Positions 37,414 through 50,559 are shown, numbered from the stretch's first letter. The stretch is 64,000 nt of DNA from Vespula vulgaris (GCF_905475345.1 NC_066587.1:9787070-9851069), one strand, 5' to 3'. Notes: generated by a model not told the origin, from the sequence alone. Translations and numbers: made by a program.

Positions 37414-37771
37414 CCTTTTCTCGTCAAGTGTAAGCTTCATAGATATATATAATGATAGTCAGTGTTATGTGCTTTCAATTGATCGTCTTTCACGCATGTA
37501 ATACTTTCGCGCTAGGTTTTTACAGACTCACATTATTGCCACGCGACAGAAATTTCATTTTTAACAGGTCAATCTAGCAGAATCATATTTTTTCTTCACG
37601 TATTTTTTTATTTTATTTGCAATGAGTACGGGAAGTATTTGTAAGTTCTTTAAAATTAAATATGTTTTTGTTAAAATAAATTCTACAAAATGCATACAAT
37701 TAATTTTAATAATAGTAGTTATCAATTGCTATTGTAAAAAGAAATGAAATAACATCGCTCCTGATATATAA

Positions 37772-37774
<3 letters not shown>

Positions 37775-37834
<60 letters not shown>
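37775..37834. repeat. (TG)n microsatellite
   Basis: This is about 30 TG units without interruption, directly followed by a 14-bp-arm hairpin (37837-37850 with 37876-37889). Confidence 0.95.
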
Positions 37835-37835
<1 letters not shown>

Positions 37836-38661
37836 TAAAAGATGTTACTATATATACATATATATCATACATATTTAGTAACATCTTTTCTTTCATTTAA
37901 CAAGAGTGGAAATTTTAACTACATTCTGTCTTTTTTATTCGATAATTTTTCTAATAAGCTATAAAGAATTTTTAAAAAACAACAAAAACACTTCTTGTAG
38001 GAATTATAAAAATATCAATTAAATGTAGACTGATAAAAGGATTCTTGTGTCAACATATATTTTTTCTATAACAGCATGCGCAATGAAATTACTGGCATAT
38101 AAAAAGTTGTTATCTATTTCTATCTAATTTTCGATTTGTCTACAATTCAAATATATAATTTAATGACTATCTCTATCTCTCCTTTCTTCCTGTGTTTTTC
38201 TTTTGTATTTATTGATAAATGTTTGTAAAGGTAACAAGTGTTTGCAATTTTTAATTCTTTCAAAACTCTACTCTTCATACATGAATAACACTCTACTCTA
38301 TGATAAAACTCTACTGTATTAACATACATGCTAGAATTACAAATTTCTTATCGCTTATGTAAAACATAGTATCTTGGAGTTGACCATTCAACTTTCAACT
38401 AAAACTTTAAAAAATAATTTTAACAGAAGTATGTCAAAAAAGATAACATCAGTTTGATCGGTCGTTTACTGGTGTCTATTGTTCCTTTTAATTTTTTTTT
38501 AAATTATAATATGAATCATTGTTAACGTTTTTCTTTTTAGAATAAGGATAAATGACAAGTCACTGCTTTTTGTCTTATACGTCGATCGCTCGATGGAGCA
38601 AACTTATACCATGATGTATATATGGTGTTTGTGAGGTGTGATAAAGTTTATAAGTGCAATT

Positions 38662-41600
38662 ATGGATACAACCATGGGAAAATCACAGAGTACAGGAGCA
38701 CGTTGGGTTTGTCCGAATGATCGGCATTTAGCACTAAGAGCTAAGTAAGTGGTTCTATAATGATTTCGATTAAAAGATCCATTTAATCGATAATTTTATT
38801 TACTTATCACTTTCTTTTCGTTATTCAGATTGCGAACAGGTTGGTCAGTGAAAACTGGATACTTGGACTCAGGATGGGGCAATTATTCTAACGTTGGTGG
38901 TGCCAACCGTACTGAGCAATCGTTCGTATTAACAGAAGAAGAACAACATACAATCATACAGGTGAGCGATCTTGACTCACCCTTTATTAACACATAAGTG
39001 TCAGAAGCGAGAATATCATTCATAAACTATATATATTATATATACACATATTTATATAATTATACACATTTTATATGATTATTTTATATATATATGTAAT
39101 TATATATATGTGTGTGTATATATACATATCTATAATTTCTTTTTCCAGGTGATTCAAAGAGCGGAGGCGCTGGACTTATCAGAGCAGAAACGCATTGGCA
39201 GGCTGGTTGAGAGATTGGAAGACATGAAGCGCAATGTTCGCATAATCACTTCCAGCCGATCGGACGAGCGAAAAAATTGCGGTAGTCGATGTCCCAGCGG
39301 TTCGCGCTGTGTCTGCTCTTGTGCCCTATGCGGCGAAAAGTTTGGTGCTGTGTTAGGGGCTACACCAACCTTCTGCAAAGATTGTAGAAAATACGTTTGT
39401 CAAAAATGTGGTAGAGAGACTGGTACGTCGAATGTACTAGCTTCCATCACCACTACAGAAGGTTTATCCTCGACTACATGTAACTCGCTCACAAGTGAAT
39501 CGCCCTCACCAAAGAGGACCGCAATACAACGAATCGTACAAAGGACCTCGAACAGTCCGCAAAAGCTTTTTCTTTGTCGTATCTGTTCTGAGAGCAGAGA
39601 GATTTGGAAAAAGAGCGGAGCTTGGTTCTTTAAAGGAATGCCGAAGCACGACCTTCCGAAGAAAAAAGTACGTTTCGAGCAATCACATCAAATTCATTAA
39701 ATTATCTTTGAGAAAAAGAGGGGGGCGGATATTTACTGTTTAATTGCCGATTACTTGTGTGGATAGGAACGCGATTGGTTTCGAGCGGGTCAAAGGACGC
39801 TAGGCCAAACGTCTTGTAAAACTATCAGTGTTTGCAAATCGTTGGAATCGAAGGAAACTCAGGACTCCTCGTCGGATGAGGAGGCAACAAGACGTTTGAT
39901 CGGTGCACGTATCTGCTATTCTTCTTCTCCGAGTTTGCAGGGTATCCAAGACATCGACGGTATTTCCAAAGAACAAATCACCTCTTATGATGCTCAAACG
40001 CCAAATGGATTTTCCGAAGTTAAAAATCGAACAAATGATCATTCGTCATCTACAGGCCATCGAGATGAGAGTCTTTCCACGACGAATAGATTGGACAAAT
40101 CTTCGATCTTTTCGATACATTCGCAGTGCAGTCGTCTTTCACCATCCACGTTAGCGACCTTACAAATCTCTCACACGAATGAAAAGAGTACGTGTGATCA
40201 ACGTAACGGTAGTTCCCTCGATGATAATGTATCGACCGAGGTACTAAGATTAGAAGATAACGGTGACAAACAGTCCGATTTCATCGACGATTCTCGCAAT
40301 TCTATCGATCGGTGTAAGGGTTCTCAGGTACAATCAGTCAGGTACGTAGTAACGATGTTTAGCAGAGTAGAGGTTTGACTCACGCGTCTCGGACGCTACA
40401 TTCTTGTAGACGAAACTCACCATCAACCTCGCCGCCGAACACTCTGATGGAACGGATTTTGGAGGAGGCTTGGATACACGAAAAAAATGCGAAATGCGAG
40501 GCGAACTGCTCCAATCGGATGAACGATGCACCTATCAGCACGTGGTACGTGCATCACTCACCGAGACAACAAACGTCGGATTATCTCGAAAGTTGGTATT
40601 TCGATTTAATTGTCACAAATTATTATCTTTTATGTGATAATTTTCACAATTTAATGAAGTGTATAATAATATACGTATATATCTACATATGTATGAATAT
40701 ATATGTTTTTATGGATTACTCAGTAATGAGATCCGAAATGGAGGAAAGCTTTGGGACTCTGGAAATCTCCTTGCTATACGACCCAGTGGCTCAGTGCCTC
40801 CAATGCAAAGTGGAACGAGCATTAGGATTAAAGCCTATGGACATCCACGATCTCGCCGATCCATTTTGCAAAATCACCATACTGCCGGTGGGAATAGGTA
40901 CAATTATCAAGCCGACAAGAACGAAAACTGTTCACAAGACACGAGATCCTGTGTTCAACGAGACAGTGAACTTCTACGTGTCGAGAGATGCCGATGTATG
41001 AGTAATGATAATTAAAGCGATCATTAGTTTCTTTATTTTATGATGTTTTGATAAGATAAGAATACGATTGAATGATCACGACAGATGAAGAGTGGCAGAG
41101 CCTTACATGTCATGATACTTCAAGACGATCCATGGGGAGAAGACTTTCTAGGCGAGGCGAGATTTCCCCTATACGAATTAGAACCGTTCCAGACGAAACA
41201 TTACAAAATCAACCTGCAAAATCATTATCCGGTCTGTGTACTTTCAATTATGAAATTTTTTCGGAAATTTTACAATTTATACAGCGCTAAATTCTTGATA
41301 TAAAACTCATTGTCCCAACATTATTTTAGGTGAGTCACGAAGAAGAGGCTTGGGATCTTCATCGAGGCAATCGAGGTCAAGTACAACTCACTCTGAGTTA
41401 CTGTACCCGTCGACGTGCCCTGTTAGTTATTGTTCATCAAGCTATGAATCTTTTACCCATGGACAACAACGGGTTTTCTGATCCATTTGTAAAGCTGTGC
41501 CTTGTAGAGAATGTGATAGACAATCGATGCCAACGAGGTCACGATCCTCTCGGGTGCACCAGTGCGAAGAAACAATCCAGCAAGAAGTTAATCACAGGTC

Positions 41601-41960
41601 GCAGCACGTACAGCACGAGCATCAAATGGAAAACTCTCAACCCAGAGTGGAACGAAGAGTTCGTTTTTGGGATTCGATTAACAGACCTCATGAAAGTCAC
41701 GTTATGCCTCTCTATGTGGGACAAGGATTTCGGCAAGAGTAATGATTATCTTGGTAATAATGTTCATTTTTTCAGAAAAGCACAATACGCATTCTTTCAT
41801 TAATTGAACTTTTGTTGATGGTATTATTTTAGGAGGACTTGTACTAGGATGCAATAGTAAAGGAGCACGATTGCGACATTGGGTAGATGTCATCAAATTT
41901 CCTGATTATCGGCATCCTGCTTGGCACAATTTAACGGAAGTTCTTATGCCAATGGAATAA
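38662..41960 (+). CDS. Rph: Rabphilin (Rab3/Rab27 effector with two C2 domains)
   Basis: Rabphilin binds GTP-loaded Rab3/Rab27 on synaptic and secretory vesicles and, through its C2 domains, phospholipids and SNARE partners. The exons are 38662-38744, 38829-38961, 39149-39667, 39767-40341, 40410-40591, 40724-40995, 41085-41231, 41330-41753 and 41833-41960, in phase, giving 820 residues. The N-terminus has WVCPNDRHLALRAKLRTGWS, typical of insect rabphilin, then the Rab-binding helix. A FYVE-type zinc finger follows, with cysteines at 130, 133, 148, 151, 156, 159, 215 and 218, and the SGAWFF motif at about 228. A serine-rich linker (about 246-480) follows. C2A carries MDIHDLADPF and QDDPWGEDFLGE; C2B carries MDNNGFSDPFVKL and WDKDFGKSNDYLG, with the acidic calcium-binding residues in place. 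Exon 5 to 6 was chosen by phase, since a nearby donor would give a frameshift. It converges on EIF2B5. Confidence 0.95.
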
Positions 41961-42351
41961 TATTTTTCAATGGCATAAATATATGGAATGCGTAGAAAAG
42001 TTGGAAATACTGATTTCAATGTTGATACGTAAAGAGGCAACATGAAGTTTAAGTTGCATCAATGTGTATTGCCTAAGGAACCAATTGGTCTGTACTGCGC
42101 ATTGTCACTATTGAAGTATTGTGAAAATAAGTATAAGAAAGATAATTATAGTTTAATAATTATCAGTTTAATTCCAATTACTCTTTATTTTTTGTCTAAT
42201 TTCAAGCATAATATTAAATTATTCCATCATATTATATTACATGTAAATTATTATGTATTTATACAAATATGTATATATTTTGTTTAACTTATCATATTAC
42301 AAAATATATAAAATAATAGCAAAATTCATTTTTTATATATATAATTATGTA
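41961..42351. other. Convergent spacer between Rph and EIF2B5
   Basis: These 391 bp between the two stop codons are AT-rich and must hold both 3' UTR ends. No gene is seen. Confidence 0.6.
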
Positions 42352-43635
42352 TTAGTCGCTTTCAGAAGAATCTTCTTCTGCTTCTTGTAACCATTTGATA
42401 AAAGGTTGTACTGCAATTTTTACTTTTTTGTCTTGAATTTCATCTTTTTCATCATTGGACTCATACCATTCTAAAATTTTATCTTCTGACAATATATCTC
42501 GATCATAAAACAAATGCAATAAATGTTGTAAAAACGGTAACAATTCTTGGGTTACACTGCCGACTTCTTCTACTGCATGTAAACAATCTTCTTGTGCCAC
42601 ATCTGTTTTAATGTAATTTAAAATAATAGGCTGAAAATAATTGATCATAATTTTTAAATTTTTTTGATAATTTTGATTATTCACTGGAACTTTTATTTCA
42701 GACAAATAATGTAAAGGCAAACTTAATATAGCTTTTATGACATTGTATGTAACTTCTCGCATAGTTACGTTATATGCGTATCTCGATGAATTTATTTCTA
42801 ATATTAGATTTTCACAATTCAATTTATCTTGGAAACCTCTTAATAAGCTATCAATAACTTCTGTTAGAAATAGATTCGTGTCATCAGGAATCGGAGTGTG
42901 CTGTCGTGAACTTTCGTTTGTACTTGATTCATCTGTTGTATAGTTATTGCATTCTGTAGCTTCATTATCTTTAAAATATAATAATCTTTCATTAACATCG
43001 AGATCCGACATTCTTTTTGTAATTAAATTTGCATTTTTCATTTCTAAGATGGAATTAACATATTGTTTTTGCAGGTTAACAATTGTGTTGCAAACTAATA
43101 TACATCCATCTAATTTTGCGTTTTTCTTAATATTACAATCAGAAAAAATTATACTGTCAATAATTTTGCAGAAATTCCCTATTTTGACATTAGAAAAAAT
43201 AAAAGAATTTTTTATAATCGCCACTTGACCTATAGTGCAGTTATTACCTATTACAGATTTTGTAATGAAGGTATTTTGTCCAAGTGTACTATTTTTTCCG
43301 ATTAAGCAATCTTTTTCCAATATACAACCTTTAGCCAGAGTAACACTTTTATGTTTATAGTTACTTTGAGACATAGAAACAAAGTTTCTTAATGAGCCAA
43401 ACGTTCCTGGTGCATATGGGTAACCACGTCTATGTAAAATATCACGGCTAAGAGTATAATATGCATTCCATGATGTAATTGGTAAACTGTAATCATCAGA
43501 GTTCAATAACTGCCAATAAATCCGTGCATTTAGAATTTCTTCATTCATTAAAACTCCTTTGATAAAATCTTCTATTGTCTGTATTATATAAAAATAAAAA
43601 AGAGAGAATAAAACAATTGTTAAATATTTCTACAC

Positions 43636-43688
<53 letters not shown>

Positions 43689-44436
43689 CACGCACGCACA
43701 CGCACACACATGCACGCACACAGATATAAAAATGCTGTTTACTTACTTGAAAATCAAAATTATCTGCAAATAATGGAAGTACAGCAGGTGAACATAAATA
43801 TACATGCGTATCTATAAAACAAGTGCTAATGTCAATTTCACTATTATCTAAAAACCAATTCAGTTCTAATTTTATCTTCTTATCATTGTTTCTTAATTTC
43901 TTGTAAAACAAAATTTTATTATTGGCTTTGTTAGACACTACGAGAGAAGTCTCTTCTTTTATGAAAGAGTCATTCGTACAACCAACATTTCGAAGTAGCA
44001 TTGTCATTGCTGCACCTTTATCTCTTTTTTCTTTAGTGCAATGGAAATTTAGGGCACTTAGTAAGTCAGTTTTTATAAAAGTATTTCCTCTAATCAATAT
44101 AAAGTAATCACGTATCAAACATTTTGTATCAATATCTCTAAGAGCATCACCTAAAGATCTACATCCATCAGAAATGATTAAATTAATGATAAGATCTTCA
44201 TGCTCTTCTAGTTTGACATATTTTTTTAATGAATCAACATGATTGCTGCAGTACAGAAATAGTTCTTGTATCCTGGATCTTTTTAAAGTTTCTATAAGAT
44301 AATCCAACAAAGGTATGTTTAAAACTGGTAATAAAATACTTGGATATACATCCTGCATTGGAGTCAAAGCTGTTGTAAAATCGTCAGCTAATACGACGGC
44401 TTGTAAGACATCCTTTTTCCTTAATTTTGTATCCAT
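42352..44436 (-). CDS. EIF2B5: Translation initiation factor eIF2B subunit epsilon
   Basis: eIF2B-epsilon is the catalytic subunit of the guanine nucleotide exchange factor that recharges eIF2 with GTP. The two exons are 44436-43747 and 43578-42352, in phase, giving 638 residues (human 721). The N-terminal nucleotidyltransferase-like fold starts with AVVLADDFTTALTPM (from about 13) and includes VLNIPLLDYLIETL. A left-handed beta-helix of hexapeptide repeats lies at about 310-395, with CLIGKNSTLGQNTFI and SVIGNNCTIGQ. The C-terminal W2/HEAT domain (about 460-638), which carries exchange activity, has ILEWYES and ends with the acidic-aromatic box IKWLQEAEEDSSESD. The length loss relative to human falls mostly in variable linkers. 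The single intron (43579-43746) is short and largely a CA/TG repeat. Confidence 0.95.
43631..43722. repeat. (CA)n microsatellite in EIF2B5 intron
   Basis: CA repeats are followed by interrupted CACG/CATG units. It fills more than half of the 168-bp EIF2B5 intron and is UG-rich in the transcript. Histidine/threonine ORFs on one strand and cysteine/valine ORFs on the other come from the repeat. Confidence 0.95.
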
Positions 44437-46879
44437 AATGTTTTATTCACGATTGTATATCTCTTGTAAATCACATGTACATGCTTTCAAAATTAAACAC
44501 ATATGTCAGTAGCGTAATATATATATTGTAAATTTAACCTAAACTACTAACCATAGGACATTATTTGGTTAAATTCTACCTGCCATTAACTCTCGAATGA
44601 TTCGACGAACTTATTTAGAATTCTAGCTAAATATTAAACCCAATTGGTCTATTTTCCATTGTAATGTTTACATGTAGCATACAAAAATAGAATGATCTTC
44701 GTAAAAATTTTTGTTTTGTTCTTTTTTTCGAATGATTATATTATTAATGAAATTACCTGTTCATTCTATTTTAATAAGAAAATTCTATTTGAGAACAGCT
44801 AAGAAGAATGTTATCTCATAAATAATTTATTTTTGTTGTTGTTGACTAAGCTATACTTATTGTTTGCATTATTGTATTTGTATTTCATAATATTTCATTC
44901 ATTTAAGTAATAAATGTAAATATAAAAAAACTATCAATCGACATAATTGTACTGACATTTTGATTCTTATAAACAATAATGAATCGTTAAAATTAGCATA
45001 TATTTCATCGTTAATGTAATAGAATTTATTAAAGTGTAATATATTTTATATTATATTACAATAATCATATGTAATTTCATATACATATTTAATAAAACGA
45101 TATTGTCAATTACACAAGTGGAATGGTCATCGATGAAGTAAAACAGAAAAGTTACTTTGTTCATTGTGCACAAGATGCTTTGCGTAGGCGGTTAAATATG
45201 AAACTAAATTATAAAATCATTATAGATATACATAAAATAAATAAAATTAAAAAAAATATATGCTTTAATAATCGAATAGAAAAATTATATTAAATTTTCA
45301 TAAACAACAAAATCCCCTATCGGACAGACATTAATATTATTTGATCATGATGTTTTCAGCCCTTTTTCGATCCAAATGGCAATATATAGTCCATTCAATG
45401 AGACGAGTAAGGAGTTCTAGGAATCATATCGAATGAAAAAATCTAAAGATAGTAGTTTATCTATAAGGAAAAATAGTGTAGCAGTTAAGAGAAGGCTAGG
45501 TTAGAGATGCAACGATATATCATAAGACATAACTCACGTCACGTGATCCAAGTAACGTAATGGAGATAACATGACGTCAGGTATAATCTCTCCAGGCAAC
45601 GAAGGTAATAATAAAATATAATTCAATAGAATAATAAAAATAAAAACATTCTTAAATATTATGTACATTATATACATTCTATATTGTAATAGCAAAAGTC
45701 AATGATTATAGTTACTATTTGGAAATCTAAAATCATAAATATGTTGTGTTTCTAAAATGTTTCTAAACTTCGATGAGAGTATCGACACCAATTAATCTAA
45801 ATTGGAAGGAGCTGTCAAGAACAATTCATCTGATAATTGATAATTTATCAAATATCAGAACAGTACTTTTAATATCGATTTCACTTGGTGAAAAATTTTC
45901 TATTTGTCAATGATTCTTTTTTAATTCCTCATCTAATATTATTATTATTCTTGAAGTAGAGATAATGAATTGACTACTAATTTCGGACAAAAAGTGTGTG
46001 GTATTTTTTTATATATTGTTCTGAATATTGAAGCAGTTAGTTGTTTTCAATGTTGCTTATTCCATTCAAATGAAGTAATTTGCCCACGAGTTTTACCCTC
46101 GAATTTAAACAGATCTTTTCTTAACAATTTTAAAAATTGTTCTATACCATATTTTAAGTCCTTATAAATCAGATACTTGAAAATAAGCTATGTCCGATTT
46201 ATAATAACCATCTATGGTTTGAATATGAAATAAAACTTTCTTAGCAGCACGTGAACAATTTCTTCTCTTTTGTAAAACATAAACTCGACTTTTTTATTTA
46301 TATATTGTAAAATAGAAATACCTTGCGCTTTAATAATTTTTCGATGTTATATTTTATTTCATATAAGAAAATCATTAGATTTTTTTTTAAATAATGATGT
46401 GAAATCTCAACGAAATTATCACGAAAAAAATTTCTTATGTAATATTTGATTTTGGACAAAATAATATATTGTCCTAAAATTGTTTTCTACCATAAAAATA
46501 AATCAGATATGCACATGCACAAATATTATTGCACTTATGCAACAATATAATCAAAAATACAATGTACAACTTGAATCACTCATATTTTTCCACCGACATT
46601 TTTCATCTAATTTTTTTGGAAAAAAACCATAATTTGAAACTTGCATTGGTATACAATTCTATAACGGTAAATGCACAATACAAATGTTTCGCCTTGATCA
46701 TCACACCAAATAAACTTTTCTTAATTAAATCTAATAACAATTGTACTATTTAGGAGTATTATAAATTTATGGAAATATTCCATTAATTTTAAGAAACTTT
46801 GAATAGCTTTTTTATTTTTGGGTGTTGGGAAATTCTTTATTGCTGTAATTTTCATATTGCCTGGGTAAATGTCCATTAT
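44437..46879. other. Gene-free region upstream of EIF2B5
   Basis: This AT-rich region starts with the EIF2B5 promoter and 5' UTR, then dispersed repeat copy 2 (45105-45420). From about 45,480 there is mixed sequence, including TCACGTCACGTGATC-like motifs near 45,535. The part near 46,500-46,880 probably belongs to the minus-strand gypsy relic but shows no clear domain. Confidence 0.5.
45105..45420. repeat. Dispersed repeat, copy 2
   Basis: This is the shorter partner of 35755-36190, in the same orientation, sharing TTACTTTGTTCATTG, GGCGGTTAAATATGAAACT, AAAATCCCCT and CATGATGTTTTCAGCC in the same order. It lies about 700 bp upstream of EIF2B5. No ORF. Confidence 0.55.
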
Positions 46880-49337
46880 GTTAGTTGATGATTAATTCAC
46901 TTTTTTAGTAACCTTTAACGTTTCTAATAAATTGTTGAATGCTTCTTCATTTCTGTCTTTCTCGTTATGATAATATCGTCGACATACATGAAAATTATTC
47001 TACGTCTTATTAAGTCTTTAAATACTTCATCTACAAATCTCAAAAACCTTGTAGGATTAACTGAAAAGCCAAACGGTGTTTTCAAAAACTTATATTGTCT
47101 TTCTGGCATTATAAACAATGTCTATATTCAATTTCCTTCAGTTATCGGGACATGAAAGAAATTATTTTTTAAGTTTATTATAAACAAAATACGAGCTCTC
47201 TTGAATTTGTTTATTATATCTTGGATGAGTGGTATTGAAAAGTGATTTAGCTTAATTTGCCTATTCAATTCGTAATAGTCCACACAAACTTGGTATGATC
47301 TGTATTTTTTAAAGGTTATAACTACAGGTTTTGCATACTCACTCTTACTCGGTTAAATCACTATTTTTCTCAGTCATTTATCTATTTATTGTTATTTAAA
47401 TAGCTCTTTTCCTTTACTAATCTACGTTGTTTCGAATTTATTGACGAATTATTGTTTAATTTGATTACACTCTCAATGTTTGTGTTCACGTTTTCGCTGG
47501 TGTATATTACGCAATTACAGTTTCTAATCGGTCTTTGTAATTTACACTTAATATCTACTTCATTTATTACAATACACTGCACTTTTATTAATTCATTACA
47601 TTCTAATTTAACTTTAACTTGTTCCTTCTGTGCTTGTATTATCTCGATCTTTGTGTTTTTTCTTCTTGGTGGCTTCTATTAAAATGACATTTGTTTCCTT
47701 GGTTGCTACTGGTATTTTTTCTATCTTTATCATTTCTTCTTATCATAATTGTACTTTAATATTTGCTGAAAAGTATTGCCCGAGTATCATATCATATGAT
47801 ATTGCATATGTTGGTATAACTAACAGATTCAGTTCATATTCTTTGGAGTTAATTAAAATGTAACATATTGTGGATTTATTTTAATTTCATAGATGGTCTT
47901 TGATTTCAATTCATATTTGTTATATTACCACGCTTTTCTTCCCTTGGGCAACGATACACACAAAAGTTTGGTACTTAAAATATTTCGGTCTTTTATCTTC
48001 TTCTGAACAGTTCTTTGGTGTGTGGTTATCTGCTCTGCAAGAATTGCAATGTTTATGGCTTACTTGATGTTTTTTGTGTATATTTGTACGTTATTTACAA
48101 TCCTTTTAAATTCTTTTTCCAACCATATTTTTAAGATTTTCCAATCCGAAAGTTGTATCTCTATTTATCGTTTCCCAATTCTGTTAATATTCTTTTAATA
48201 TTTCTTTACCGAAGAGGCATATAAAAAATAAGTGAGATATGCACATGCATATTCATTATTGTATTCTTGATTAAAATATTTGCGTTTTCGATCAAAGTAA
48301 TTATGTTCTCAGATATTTTTTTCTTATCATAAATAATAAATAAGATATGTATATGCATTAGTCCATTTGCACAATATTATGATCGAGAATATAAAGTCTA
48401 GCTTGAACTATTCATCCTTTTTTGTTAAGTCCCATAAAAAAAAGATATAGCTTGTTAGAATTGTAAGAATCTTCTGAAATTTTTTAAGGATATTTTGTAG
48501 ACTTATCATTTTTCAATGTTATGCTCCAATACTTTTTTATTCAGAATAGCATGCAAAATTAATATATATGAAAACAAAACATAAGGGTCATTTAAAAAAA
48601 ATATCATTACTTCTTACATCTAAAAAAATAAAATGATCTTGAATAAAACTTTTTGTCGGTGTAATATTTTTGCCTTTGATCGAAATAATATACTTATTAA
48701 ACTGTAAACATCTGCATATCAATATAAGTATAAATTCGTATAAATTCGTTTTATTTAAAATATTTTACTTTCCAAAAGATAAAATAGGCTAGTTAGACTA
48801 TGATTGGATTGTCGTTGTTCTGATGTATTTTTCTCATTTTCATTTTTTCATTGTTATAATCGTTAACTTTGTGATGCTTTGATCTTGTGTCATTGAATCG
48901 TCTTTGAAAATTATTGTGTTATATCCAGATTGTGTCATGCAACAAGCAAAGTACTTGTTTAATGCATTTACTATAATTTAGTCACTATTTTTATGTCGCT
49001 GATTGTGTCACCCAACAAAAAGAAATATTCAATTTTATGCGTTTATTACAATTTGCTTACTTCTTTTTGGTTAGTGTGAAACTTTATGGGGGGGTGAGAC
49101 CATTTAATTAAGACACAGGAATGATTTTCGAAACATAATTTTCCTGAAGAATTTCTTCTTTTTTTGCACCAGTAACTCCTAAATTTGTTGATGTCGAAGC
49201 TCAAGGAAAAAAGGCTCAAGGAGGTTTAAGGAAAAATATTTATTAAGGATGAAGTGTTCAGTTAAATCGCCACACTTAAATAATAATAACTATATAGATA
49301 TAATTAATAAGTAACTATCACTCTTTCTACATTCTTA

Positions 49338-49401
49338 TTTTAACAGAATTCAGATACAAAGACTGAAATAAAAATTTTAACAGAATTCAGATACAGAGAC
49401 T
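49338..49401. repeat. 37-bp tandem duplication
   Basis: Two copies of TTTAACAGAATTCAGATACA followed by ARAGACTG lie 37 bp apart, with one A/G difference. They sit inside the presumed LTR region of the minus-strand gypsy relic. Confidence 0.85.
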
Positions 49402-49549
49402 GGGATCTTACTGCATGCGAGTTAATTAACAGAGTAATTTAAGAACAAACCGCTGACTGATGCCCTAACTTTCTTATATATTTTATGCAGATGCTGACTA
49501 TACATCGGAGTTGGTCGTTCTCCACGTGTGATATTACGTACGCTGTTTT

Positions 49550-49780
49550 GCACGTGCGTTCACTGGCCTTGAACGCAGATAGTTTTATACTATATTATCA
49601 TTTTATACGCGTATCAGCCAATTTTGGGTGCAGTATAGTCTGATGCTCTATGTGTCATTTTATATATGCGTGCTGCTGACTTTAGTTGCAGTATAGATTA
49701 ACGCTAATCATCAGTCATCCTACACACGCGTTTACTGACTTTGGGCGCAGCTTAGTTTGACGCTTCAGATGTCATTCTGC
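49550..49780. repeat. Minisatellite, about four units of 55-60 bp
   Basis: Units begin near 49550, 49607, 49666 and 49726, each with a YGCG/TGCG start, a CTGACTTT-like block, GCAGTATAG, a TGACGCT-like block and GTCATTYT at the end. The copies are diverged. It lies inside the presumed LTR of the gypsy relic and could be a U3 enhancer-type repeat. Confidence 0.7.
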
Positions 49781-50559
49781 TAACCTTAGTATAAGAGTTA
49801 ATTCGCTAAGTTCAATAATAATTCACTATATGATTATAATAAATTTGTTAAAAGTCTATAATTTACGAGGTATTACTAAATAAAATACAATTTAATATAT
49901 ACAATTACACGGTGACGTGACAATTATTATCTCAGTAAATTAAGTTTTCTATTGCCTTTTGCACATCTTTCGTAAACAAATCCGAATTTTTTACCGAAAA
50001 ACACATGTTTTCATAAGTGTACAGTTTTTTCGATCTCCAATCATTCTTATCTTTGCTAGTGTCGTGTAGATGCTATAACCTAGGGGAGGAACTCTGCTAA
50101 GAACGAATCTTAATCTGTTACGCCTCAAAATTATTTTGCTATATAATGTCATCCTACTATCCAGTTTTTCTACTCATTCATTGTTAGGATTTGTAACTCG
50201 ACTGGTTCAGACATAACATACTTTTGGTAGGATACAAGTATGTGGAATGTTGGAAAGATAATAGTAATGGAAGATGTCACTATAACGACACTAAACTGTC
50301 GTTATGAATATCATTTTTTCTTGAGAATTAGGCGAGCAAGAAAAGCAACGTCTATCACGTCTGTGGAAAATGTCTGATTAAATTTTGTTTTACAAAACTC
50401 TGCTAAAAATGGAGCATCAACAAAAGGAGATCAAAGATTTTAAAAGACAGTTAGTCTAGCAAAACAATTCAGGAACAGGTAGCTAACAAATTTATTTCAA
50501 TGTAAGTTTACTTTATAATTTATTTTAGTTATTATTATAACTTATTTTTTGTTCGATGT

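Larger units (their letters stand above)
34635..38661. other. Gene-free region between RMND1 and Rph
   Basis: About 4 kb without a supported coding exon. It holds a dispersed repeat copy (35755-36190), a pyrimidine-rich stretch near 36240-36320, a (TC)n tract (37348-37413) and a (TG)n tract with a flanking hairpin (37775-37889). Rph 5' UTR exons may lie here but cannot be placed by eye. Confidence 0.55.
46880..49925 (-). mobile_element. Ty3/gypsy retrotransposon relic (minus strand)
   Basis: Reading right to left, there is a possible LTR region (about 49250-49925, whose minus-strand end begins TGTCACG). At 48007-48048 a CCHC zinc knuckle has exact CX2CX4HX4C spacing, as in gag nucleocapsid. 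A retropepsin-like C-terminal motif (hydrophobic residues then LGQ) lies at about 47760-47850. Reverse transcriptase spans about 46900-47350, including the YVDD active-site box and the LKTPFGF-like block. The order gag, protease, reverse transcriptase matches Ty3/gypsy. Stops and frame breaks occur throughout, and RNase H, integrase and the second LTR are not recognisable, so it is dead and truncated. Confidence 0.8.

Noticed and set aside
40659..41015. 118-codon ORF overlapping Rph exon 6
   Set aside because: It is a different frame from the C2A-coding frame; the C2A motifs are only in the frame chosen.
43575..43817. 80-codon histidine/threonine ORF and the cysteine/valine C-terminus of the opposite ORF
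   Set aside because: Both come from reading through the CA repeat in the EIF2B5 intron; the true exon ends at 43747.
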